Position numbers and translations under genes: made by a program
Notes under the pieces: model-generated
What the model saw: only the letters and a program-made list of their open reading frames with translations
Databases searched by the model: none
What the model was told of the DNA's origin: nothing
NCBI RefSeq assembly: GCF_902498805.1
Contig: NZ_LR701573.1
Location: forward strand, 248,001-312,000
Length of the DNA stretch: 64,000 bases
Source of the DNA: Imperialibacter sp. EC-SDR9
Lineage (GTDB): Bacteria > Bacteroidota > Bacteroidia > Cytophagales > Cyclobacteriaceae
Direction: 5' to 3'
Shown here: piece after piece, positions 8,790 through 15,368 of the stretch
Position numbering within the stretch: position 1 is the first letter of the stretch
Layout of the letters: every line of letters starts with the position of its first letter

Positions 8790-9891
8790 TTTCGGTGTCT
8801 TTTATTATTTTCTCTAATGCAATGCGAATAGTATTGCTCAAAGTATCATTATTAGAAAGAGTGTTAACTTCTAGGGTTGGTCTAAGATCGGTCAAAACCT
8901 CCGAGAATATTTTCGGATTGAGTAGACTTGTTAGTGCATCTATTCTTTTCAACATTATTTGTATGGCTCTATCGTTTTTGAACAGTTCGATAAACAGTTC
9001 TTCAAAAACATTGGGATTATCAACACTTTCTGATACGATAAATAGATTGCTCATCCCTTCCGTGACATATTCACCATCAACTCCCTCCATAATGAAATAA
9101 TCCATTCCACTAGATTCTATTTCTGTTCTCAGTTCGTTAGATCTTTCTTCTAGAGTAATTCGATTTTCATCAATTTCAGCCTGGCTATCTGCTACCATTC
9201 CAGTAATAACTGCCATAACAATACTATCAAGCATGTCAATTGGAACCAATGGTTTCTTAGTTCGGCTGATCTCGACATCAGCCAGCGCCGCTATTAGCGC
9301 ACTCACCACTGTTTCTTTGGCCTCGTTGGGGGTGGCGAAGGTGGCGCTGCCCAGCTGCTGCTGGCTGGTGGAGGCGGCAATGGAATCGACTTCGGCCTGG
9401 CTGATGCTGAGCAGCTCGTAGACCTGTGACGTTTTGCCCGTCAGCTCCAGGGTGGTGGTGTAGCCCGTTGGAGGGCCATCGGTGGCCACAGGCACAAAGA
9501 TGATTTTGGCGGCCAGCAGGTTGTCGTTATCAGCCTTATTGATTTTGTTGAGACGCTGCTGCCGGAAGATCCTGGGCCAGAACTCGTCGCTCTCGATATA
9601 GCCGATGGTGAGCACCTGGATATTATTGCGCTGCATGAAGCCGTCAGTGAAGGCGGTGAGGCGCTCGTCCTTAGCAATGCGGCCCAGGGCCAGGGAATGC
9701 GTGAGCCGGGGCAGGTCAAACAGGCCCTTCATGATGTTGCGGGCTTCGGCCTCCGATATGGTGACATTATCGAGGGTGTCGCCTTCCTGTGGGGAGACTG
9801 AAGCCTGCTGGGCATGGCTTTGAGGCACATTTACCAACAGAAGTACCCATAAAATAAGGTAAAATGCAGGGCTATATACCTTCGATATCAT
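8782..9891 (-). CDS. Exported protein of unknown function, first gene of the AT-rich cluster
   Basis: The signal peptide ends near SHAQQASV (about residue 28). The rest is mainly helical and charged, with no catalytic motif I can name; residues 230-265 (ADSQAEIDENRITLEERSNE) could form a coiled coil. The DNA changes abruptly near 9290, codon 200: the 5' third is GC-rich like the chromosome, while everything downstream to 5871 is AT-rich. The protein therefore seems to join a resident N-terminal half to an acquired C-terminal half. Its stop overlaps the next gene by 8 bases, and all three cluster genes have signal peptides, so they probably act together outside the cytoplasm. Confidence 0.6.
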   Translation of the reverse strand: MISKVYSPAFYLILWVLLLVNVPQSHAQQASVSPQEGDTLDNVTISEAEARNIMKGLFDLPRLTHSLALGRIAKDERLTAFTDGFMQRNNIQVLTIGYIESDEFWPRIFRQQRLNKINKADNDNLLAAKIIFVPVATDGPPTGYTTTLELTGKTSQVYELLSISQAEVDSIAASTSQQQLGSATFATPNEAKETVVSALIAALADVEISRTKKPLVPIDMLDSIVMAVITGMVADSQAEIDENRITLEERSNELRTEIESSGMDYFIMEGVDGEYVTEGMSNLFIVSESVDNPNVFEELFIELFKNDRAIQIMLKRIDALTSLLNPKIFSEVLTDLRPTLEVNTLSNNDTLSNTIRIALEKIIKDTEID

Positions 9892-10116
9892 GCCAGCGGA
9901 GATGAAATTAATAGATGGTATCCCGCTATTTTAAAAAATGATTTATATAAAACCCCTGGTAAAACTGTCTCCATCCGGCTAAAAATAGGTTCTAGGCTGA
10001 AATAATATAATGAGATATTAAAATACGTACTTATTTTTTATTTGCAAATAGGGGTTGGTTTTTGAGGAAGAAAGTAGCGATAGAAACGGCCAGCAGTGTT
10101 TGGGACAATGATCTTT

Positions 10117-10680
10117 GCTTTGGTGCGAAGGGCTGGCACCCTTCGCATGGATATGCCGCCCTTACAGGGCTAGGAAGTGGGTAGCCGCAGCAGCATTACC
10201 AGTCCCGTTAGGGACGGCATGGCGGTAACGCCAACTGTGCCCAAGAGTAAAGCAGAGCAAGTGCCGTAGGTACGGTATATAGAGTATCGCCTTGGCGGTT
10301 TGGTTCGGTGCGAAGGGCTGGCACCCTTCGCATGGGTATCACACTCCGTACGGGCCTCTTCAGGGCTCGAATTCGACCTGCCGCAGCGGCACCACCAGTC
10401 CCGTTAGGGACGGCATGGCGGTAACGCCAACTGTGCCCAAGAGTAAAGCAGAGCAAGTGCCGTAGGTACGGTATATGAAGTATCGCCTTGGCGTGGCTGC
10501 TTTGGTGCGAAGGGTGACGGCCCATCGCATGGGTATCACACTCCGTACGGGCCCCTTACAAGGCTCGAATTCGACCTGCCATAGCAGCAGCACCAGTCCC
10601 GTTAGGGACGGCATGGCGGTAACGCCTGAAACAGAAGAGTAAGAAGAGCGAGTGCCGTAGGTACGGCATATATCGTTCAA
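10117..10680. repeat. Tandem array of three ~190-bp units in the 9892-10904 gene-free stretch
   Basis: Units begin at 10121, 10306 and 10503 with TGGTGCGAAGGG (first base varies), giving steps of 185 and 197 bases. Each contains the same blocks in order: GGTGCGAAGGGctggcaccc (an inverted repeat), CAGTCCCGTTAGGGACGGCA (a hairpin CCGTTAGGGACGG), TGGCGGTAACGCC and GTGCCGTAGGTACGG(T/C)ATAT. The third unit diverges most. Frames of about 105 codons across the array are by-products of repetition and have no start signal. The 9892-10116 part is AT-rich and empty, and 10681-10841 holds a copy of a dispersed element. Confidence 0.75.
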
Positions 10681-10765
10681 CGATCATAGGCGCAGTTAGC
10701 TTGACTACAACCCTTACCTACACAGCACAGGAAAAGGTGCCTTATCAGGCCTCGGCTGTGGCTCA

Positions 10766-10798
10766 TGGGGATTTCTCCGCTACACTTCGAAATGACGT
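10766..10798. repeat. Dispersed short element, copy 1
   Basis: GGATTTCTCCGCTACACTTCG followed by AAATGACG matches, with few changes, a segment at 23671-23701 (GACTTCTCCGCTACGCTGCG, then AAGTGACG) on the same strand. Both copies lie in gene-free DNA at the two ends of the restriction island. The function is unknown. Confidence 0.45.
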
Positions 10799-10841
10799 TG
10801 TTATGGAAGGTCTGGCAGAGAGTAACCTCTTTAATTACCCA

Positions 10842-10874
10842 CAAAAAAAATCCCGCACTCTCATGCGGGATTCT
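10842..10874 (-). terminator. Intrinsic terminator of the HU-like gene
   Basis: Read on the minus strand, AATCCCGCAT-GAGA-GTGCGGGATT forms a strong hairpin followed directly by a run of eight T. It lies about 30 bases after the stop codon of the HU-like gene. Confidence 0.88.
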
Positions 10875-10904
10875 AGGTTGGGTTTTTACACCTCTGGTGA
10901 TTGC

Positions 10905-11315
10905 TCATTCTTCGTCAGGTTCGTTCGACAATAGGGTGCTTGATAGCTCGGTGTACTTGGTATACCTCACTGTACCCATGTTTTCCCTCATCTCTGCGCT
11001 GGGCAAAAAGCTGATCTTGTTGCGCTTGATGCTGTAGTTACCTACTTCATCAGGCGTGTCGTAGCCTTTGCTGCTGATATTCACCCGAAAGCTTCCCAGC
11101 TGACCCAGGTTCACTGTGCGACCATTGCGCAGAAACTTGGGTACCAATTCGAGAAAGTTCTCGATCACTGCCATGGCATCGGCGGTGGTCACGGTGCTGC
11201 GAGACGATATCTCCCGCACCATTTCTCTCAGTGACACTTCACGCTCTCTGGCGATGCCGGCGTAGTACTTGATTTGTCCTCCCTGCTGGGCACAGGCCAT
11301 CATCACCACCGGCAT
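10905..11315 (-). CDS. HU-like (viral-histone-like) DNA-binding protein of the Bacteroidota type
   Basis: The protein starts MPVVMMACAQQGGQIKYYAG, close to the usual MPVxYK...KYYA start of Bacteroidota HU-related proteins, so I take the ATG at 11315 rather than a TTG 30 bases upstream. The middle (SLREMVREISSRSTVTTADA) holds the HU dimerisation helices, and RTVNLGQLGSFRVNIS is the beta-sheet motif before the DNA-binding arms. An acidic tail (SNEPDEE) follows. It is a nucleoid-associated, cytoplasmic protein. It stands alone with a strong terminator and marks the left border of the restriction island. The 205-base gap before it contains no feature I can support. Confidence 0.85.
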   Translation of the reverse strand: MPVVMMACAQQGGQIKYYAGIAREREVSLREMVREISSRSTVTTADAMAVIENFLELVPKFLRNGRTVNLGQLGSFRVNISSKGYDTPDEVGNYSIKRNKISFLPSAEMRENMGTVRYTKYTELSSTLLSNEPDEE

Positions 11316-11550
11316 TTCTATATGGCTGGAAAAAAGATCGATCAAACATGCCCGTAAAGTGGTAGGGCGGTATAATGGCTTGGTGAGGTAGGGGGTGTTT
11401 TAGCCGCAGTTAAAATCTTCTTTGAAACCTGATGCCATTTTTGTTTGTATTATTGAAGCGTCTTTATAAGCTTGAAGGCTTATGTGCTACGCAGGAGCTC
11501 ATTAGAGCTAGTTGGGGCGCTATTTTTTTAGCAAGTGGCAGATTGCATGA

Positions 11551-12597
11551 TTAGTCTTTTTTCTTTTTGGCAATTCGCTTTATCTCTCTGTCGAAGTCTG
11601 ATTCAAAATTCTTGTCCTGAACTACCCTGAACTTGTTATACTCCTGTTCAGCCAGTTGTTTGGCTATGGTGGCGGAAATTTTTCCTGCATCTTTCAGTAC
11701 ATGGTAGTCGTTGAATTGCAGGAAAGCGTCTAACCTACCTACCCAATCATTCATTTTCATCGGGTTTTGCCTTTCGGCCTGCAGCTCGGCAAAGTCGAGG
11801 TACATGGTCACAATCCTGTTGAGTTCCCGGAGTTCTTTTTCGTTCAGATAATTCTTTGCTACGGACACGTCTGTTTTCAGGACTTTTCCCTGCGGGGCAT
11901 TCTTCCACGTGGTGAGTCCCATGTATGGCTTGTCGGCATTAGCCCTTTCCTTTATGATTTCTGCCGCTGTGTGGCCGGTGATGGCCCAGTGGAGCTTGTT
12001 CTGTACGGTTTTATAGAAGGTTTGGGTGATTTCTGCCCTGGGGTCATAATCTATGCTGCATTGTGCATAGATGTCCGTTATTTTCTGATAGAACCGTCTT
12101 TCGCTGGCTCGTATTTCACGAATGCGTTCCAGCAGTTCATCAAAGTAGTCTTTGCCGAAAAGGGTAGAGCCTTGCTTCAGGCGTTGGTCATCCATGGCAA
12201 AGCCCTTGATGATGTACTCCCTGAGCACTTTGGTAGCCCAGATACGGAACTGTGTACCCTGGTGGGATTTTACCCTATAACCTACCGATATTATTACATC
12301 AAGATTGTAGAAGTTGACTTCATTTTCCTGAGTTTTTCCTTTGATAGCCCCATGCGAACTGGTTGTCCGGAATTTCCGGACAACCAGTTGTTCGTGCAGT
12401 TCCCCTTCTTTAAACACATTGTTGATATGTTCACTAATGGTTTGCTTGGCTTTGCCAAAAAGCTCCTGCATTGCTTTCTGAGTCAACCAAACGGTTTCGT
12501 CTTGCAGCAGCACATCCACCTTTACATCGCCGCTCTGAGAGACGTAGAGGAGAAACTCGCTTTGACGAGGGGTGAGGTTGTTCGTGTCTTCCATCAT
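11551..12597 (-). CDS. rhuM: RhuM family protein
   Basis: A 348-residue protein with the RhuM signature: VWLTQKAMQELFGKAKQTIS near residue 32, then HINNVFKEGEL, NFYNLDVIISVGYRVKS and FRIWATKVLREYIIKGFAMD. The second half has the conserved stretches FDELLERIREIRASERRFYQ, VQNKLHWAITGHTAAEII and WVGRLDAFLQF. RhuM proteins resemble phage Bro/KilA-N regulators at their N-terminus and often sit in restriction or mobile loci; the biochemical role is not settled. Its start overlaps the stop of the 85-residue winged-helix gene by one base, so it is the last gene of the six-gene operon beginning at 15247. It contains a 33-base palindrome at 12357-12389. Confidence 0.88.
   Translation of the reverse strand: MMEDTNNLTPRQSEFLLYVSQSGDVKVDVLLQDETVWLTQKAMQELFGKAKQTISEHINNVFKEGELHEQLVVRKFRTTSSHGAIKGKTQENEVNFYNLDVIISVGYRVKSHQGTQFRIWATKVLREYIIKGFAMDDQRLKQGSTLFGKDYFDELLERIREIRASERRFYQKITDIYAQCSIDYDPRAEITQTFYKTVQNKLHWAITGHTAAEIIKERANADKPYMGLTTWKNAPQGKVLKTDVSVAKNYLNEKELRELNRIVTMYLDFAELQAERQNPMKMNDWVGRLDAFLQFNDYHVLKDAGKISATIAKQLAEQEYNKFRVVQDKNFESDFDREIKRIAKKKKD
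12357..12389. repeat. Perfect 33-base palindrome inside rhuM
   Basis: AACTGGTTGTCCGGAA and its exact reverse complement TTCCGGACAACCAGTT are separated by one base. The segment encodes part of a conserved RhuM stretch (QLVVRKFRTT), so it lies wholly within coding sequence. Confidence 0.85.
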
Positions 12598-12854
12598 TAA
12601 CGCCTAGGGCCAACTAAGCCTGGTTCGGTAAAAACAAACAAATGCGCATACGTCTTGCCAGCCCTGGTCTTGGGATGTGTCCTAAGCCTAATTTGGCCAG
12701 GCGGTGCAATGCCACCTGATTTTTGAAAATAGAGACCTCTTCTGGCTATCTCTTCGCTAATATATTGGATGCTGGCTGTACGGTTTTCGCATGATAGTAA
12801 GACGACTGCTATTGCTTCGTGAAGTTTCAAAAGGTTAGTGTGTCCTGAACTCAT
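12597..12854 (-). CDS. Small HARE-HTH-like winged-helix protein
   Basis: An 85-residue protein: LLKLHEAIAVVLLSCENRTA, then ISEEIARRGLYF, GQIRLRTHPKT and AHLFVF. The order of an initial helix, (N)RTAS..YISEEI, RRGLY, a G-rich turn, GQIRLR and a final hydrophobic strand is that of the HARE-HTH winged helix. That domain is fused to, or encoded beside, many restriction and chromatin proteins and is thought to sense modified or specific DNA. Here it is free-standing. It overlaps the 99-residue gene by 20 bases and rhuM by one base. It could be the DNA-binding or regulatory piece of this operon. Confidence 0.6.
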   Translation of the reverse strand: MSSGHTNLLKLHEAIAVVLLSCENRTASIQYISEEIARRGLYFQKSGGIAPPGQIRLRTHPKTRAGKTYAHLFVFTEPGLVGPRR

Positions 12855-13134
12855 TGTGACTAGTATTTAAGGGTTTGTCTATTACAATTTCGGAAAAATT
12901 TAGCCCATCATCGTCCGAAATTGGCAACAGCGCTACTTTCATTGACCGAATTCTTGCTTTCTCAAACTCCAAGCCTATACTACTATGTTTTGCATCTAGG
13001 GAGCCTTCCAGTTCAAGTTCAATTCGGAATAGCCCAAGCTTCGTCATTTCCGCATTTGAAATAGCCAAAAGCAGAATCACCGCACTCAAAATGTTTAAAT
13101 TCTTCCGAAAGACTCGAAAACCGTGGTCTTCCAT
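12835..13134 (-). CDS. Small protein with one predicted membrane helix, unknown function
   Basis: Of 99 residues, about 12-27 (LNILSAVILLLAIS) are hydrophobic enough for a membrane helix or signal anchor. The rest is an alternating, beta-like segment (LGLFRIELELEGSLD, MKVALLPISDD). I recognise no family. It starts three bases after the variant hsdM stop and overlaps the winged-helix gene by 20 bases, so it is translated as part of the operon. A membrane-attached partner would be unusual for a simple modification system and recalls effector subunits of defence systems; this is inference. Confidence 0.5.
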   Translation of the reverse strand: MEDHGFRVFRKNLNILSAVILLLAISNAEMTKLGLFRIELELEGSLDAKHSSIGLEFEKARIRSMKVALLPISDDDGLNFSEIVIDKPLNTSHNEFRTH

Positions 13135-13137
13135 AGA

Positions 13138-14481
13138 CTAAATGATTGATTTGTATTCATTCCTTATCGAAATCAATTTAGCTTCTATTTCGATACATTC
13201 CTTCCAAAGCTTTTCTGATGAAATTGAGGTATTGTCTAACTGAAGCAATTGAGGTTGGTATCGAGCGAACCTAAAACTATAGTCATTGGATGCGAACTCT
13301 GACGGGCTTACGCATATTGAATGTTGTTCGCCTTTCGATGCTCCTCTGGATTTCCGAAACTCCTTAACACTTGAGACTGCCGTTCTGACAATCGCATCTG
13401 GCAACACGTGCCTATCTCTTTCTTTTACTCCATCGCTGCTCAAATCGATTAGCAACACATTTTCAAAGGCCCTCTTTCTATTTAGTAATAAAATAGAACA
13501 TGATACACCAGTTTCATAAAAAATTCTGGCGGGTAAATGAACAACTGCGTCCAGCATATTACGCTCAACTATTTCTTTCCTTAGCTCTTGAACGATAGCA
13601 GCATTTGTAAGAAGCCCGTCAGGCACAATTATACCCGCTTGCCCAGATTCTGAAAGGTGATCCAAAACATGAGTCAGATATGAAACTTCCAGCCTATTGG
13701 TTTTGAACTTTGCACTAAAGTGTCGGAGGTCTGCCTTCCTTTGATTTGCAAATACGCCGAAGGGCGGGTTCGTTAAAATGATGTCGAAGTTCTCACTGCG
13801 TTGTTGGATCTCATCAGGGCTTCTGAACTCAATACTAATATTATCATGGGCCAACAAAAAATTTCTGGCTTTCGAAATCTTTAAGGAAAGGTTATCTCGA
13901 GCCTCACCTGCTCCATTGGCACCTTCACCGAGACTATCAATAGCACTATTCAGGAATTGCCCGGATCGGCAATATGGGTCATATATACTATGCTTGCCTT
14001 CTATATCGATCAAGGAACGCATTAGGTAAACGATCTCAACCGGAGTTGAAATGAGATGAGGAAGGCGAGTATTTCGGATGAGAATCTCTGTGATTGCCTC
14101 AAAACATAAATCGACAGTTGCTGGACTCCAGTTTAAACCTCTGTCATTTTGTTCGAAGAAATGATTCCATATAAACAATATGCGATTGAGCAATTCATCG
14201 TCAATTTCCTTAAGACCTCTACCGTCTTCAAACACCACAGAAAGCCCCGGGTGAATCTCGGTTAGGCCATTGATACTATTAGCTATGTGTTCTCTTTGAC
14301 TAATGTTTCGGTCAAATGGTGGCTCCAAGAAACTATCTTGTATCAAATTGAATTTCGGAGCAAATTTCAGGCAAAGCATTGTAAGGAAAAACTCTGCATA
14401 GCTCTCTTCTCTGGCTCCGGCTGACCTTAAAAGATCAGCAGTGGTCTTTAAAAGATGGTCAAAACTTCCTCTAAATGTCAT
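13138..14481 (-). CDS. Variant N6-adenine DNA methyltransferase, HsdM-like
   Basis: A 447-residue protein. Residues about 1-120 are a helical HsdM-type N-terminal region. The SAM site motif I is divergent, YDPYCRSGQFLNSAI near residue 167, where classical HsdM has DPACGTGGFL. The catalytic motif IV is intact: FDIILTNPPFGVF near 234. VSYLTHVLDHL, GIIVPDGLL and VVHLPARIFYETGV follow the family order. It should methylate adenine if a specificity subunit binds. A half-size HsdS is encoded just upstream, and no second HsdR lies in this operon. It overlaps the 71-residue gene by four bases. It is shorter than, and clearly not a copy of, the frameshifted hsdM at 18-19.7 kb. Confidence 0.8.
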   Translation of the reverse strand: MTFRGSFDHLLKTTADLLRSAGAREESYAEFFLTMLCLKFAPKFNLIQDSFLEPPFDRNISQREHIANSINGLTEIHPGLSVVFEDGRGLKEIDDELLNRILFIWNHFFEQNDRGLNWSPATVDLCFEAITEILIRNTRLPHLISTPVEIVYLMRSLIDIEGKHSIYDPYCRSGQFLNSAIDSLGEGANGAGEARDNLSLKISKARNFLLAHDNISIEFRSPDEIQQRSENFDIILTNPPFGVFANQRKADLRHFSAKFKTNRLEVSYLTHVLDHLSESGQAGIIVPDGLLTNAAIVQELRKEIVERNMLDAVVHLPARIFYETGVSCSILLLNRKRAFENVLLIDLSSDGVKERDRHVLPDAIVRTAVSSVKEFRKSRGASKGEQHSICVSPSEFASNDYSFRFARYQPQLLQLDNTSISSEKLWKECIEIEAKLISIRNEYKSII

Positions 14482-14693
14482 ACGTTTCCCTTGGTCAACT
14501 TTAATAAATTAAAAATTCCAGATATCATCTCCTTCATTCTTTGAAAAAATGTCTTCTTCTTTTCTATCGGAGGAGAGTTTATGTAAATATTCAAATTGAT
14601 AGTTACCCTCTGCTGATTTAGACAGACTTGCCCTTTGTTGTTCTTGATATGGTTGTTTACAATATTCAACTTGCCCGGTTGATTAGTTCCCAA
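14478..14693 (-). CDS. Small basic protein between half-hsdS and variant hsdM, unknown
   Basis: A 71-codon frame from a TTG start, overlapping the half-hsdS gene by 28 bases and the variant hsdM by four (ATGA). The product has an Asn-rich, beta-like first half (LNIVNNHIKNNKGQV, VTINLNIYIN) and a basic amphipathic C-terminal helix (FFQRMKEMISGIFNLLKL) that could bind membrane or a partner. I know no family for it. The tight packing and absence of other function for these bases favour a real gene, but the TTG start and small size leave doubt. Confidence 0.4.
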   Translation of the reverse strand: MGTNQPGKLNIVNNHIKNNKGQVCLNQQRVTINLNIYINSPPIEKKKTFFQRMKEMISGIFNLLKLTKGNV

Positions 14694-15247
14694 CAGAAGG
14701 CGTTTTTATACTCCTCCCGTTTCTCTATGAGTTCTAGTAATTCCCTTTGCTCCCTCTTCACCAAATCGGCCATAGCAACTATAGATTCCTGCACATGAAC
14801 CGGAGGAACAGCTACTGGAAGCCCCTCCAAAGCTTTCTTTGTTAATGACGTTATGGTTACACCTGAGGCATTTGCGCTTAAGTAATTGAGCGCAGGCTTT
14901 TGGCTTAGAAACCAAGCAAGGTATTTCGGAGAGATTGCTTTCGGATAGGCTTTGATGACAAAAAAGGAAGCGGATGCTATTCTTTTAACATCGTCACCGT
15001 CAATTAAAAACGAGGAGAATTTTGTTCCTTTATTAGAGAGAAGGATATCTCCAGGGCGCAAGAGATGATTATTTAGAGATTGGACTTGACTGCCATCAAT
15101 CATGGTAGGTTCCGCCAATAGCTCACCTTTTTCTATGTCTCTTGGCTGCAATACTGCCACGTCTTCTATGCCATGTTCCGAGGCAATCCGACCCCGAAAG
15201 GTATATCCCGTGCGTATTTCGGAGAGAAGATGTAGCTTTGTTATCAT
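14666..15247 (-). CDS. Half-size type I specificity subunit (single target-recognition domain)
   Basis: The 193 residues match one HsdS half: LSEIRTGYTFRGRI start, VAVLQPRDI, LRPGDILLSNKG near residue 64, YLAWFLSQ and LPVAVPPVHVQESIVAMADL, then a charged coiled-coil helix (VKREQRELLELIEKREEY). Full HsdS proteins contain two such repeats; half subunits form working specificity modules as dimers, recognising symmetric split sites. It is the first gene of a six-gene overlapping operon and presumably guides the variant HsdM. A promoter-like box within an inverted repeat lies directly before its ATG. Confidence 0.8.
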   Translation of the reverse strand: MITKLHLLSEIRTGYTFRGRIASEHGIEDVAVLQPRDIEKGELLAEPTMIDGSQVQSLNNHLLRPGDILLSNKGTKFSSFLIDGDDVKRIASASFFVIKAYPKAISPKYLAWFLSQKPALNYLSANASGVTITSLTKKALEGLPVAVPPVHVQESIVAMADLVKREQRELLELIEKREEYKNAFCWELINRAS

Positions 15248-15248
15248 A

Positions 15249-15318
15249 CACTATGTTATATATAGAAACAAACATAAGGGAATTATTCCTAACTTCCTAT
15301 TCTATATACAGTATAGTG
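15249..15318 (-). promoter_or_regulatory. Inverted-repeat operator flanking a promoter-like box before the half-hsdS operon
   Basis: CACTATGTTATATATAGAA at 15249-15267 and its near reverse complement at 15300-15318 (16 of 19 positions pair) flank 32 bases. Between the arms, on the minus strand, TATGTTTG at 15276-15269 matches the Bacteroidota -7 box TAnnTTTG; a -33 box is not clear. The downstream arm ends 2 bases before the start codon, so a bound protein would cover promoter and ribosome site together. RhuM or the small winged helix of the same operon are candidate binders. Confidence 0.5.
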
Positions 15319-15368
15319 TATAACTTCTTTTGTGTTGTATACCTCTAATGATCAAACGCTTGCGCAAG

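Noticed and set aside
10208-10934. Frames of 105, 106, 77 and 90 codons in and after the tandem array
   Set aside because: They come from the repeats or overlap the HU terminator, and the proteins show no family features.
11767-12600. 277-codon plus-strand frame opposite rhuM
   Set aside because: It is antisense to a conserved RhuM protein.
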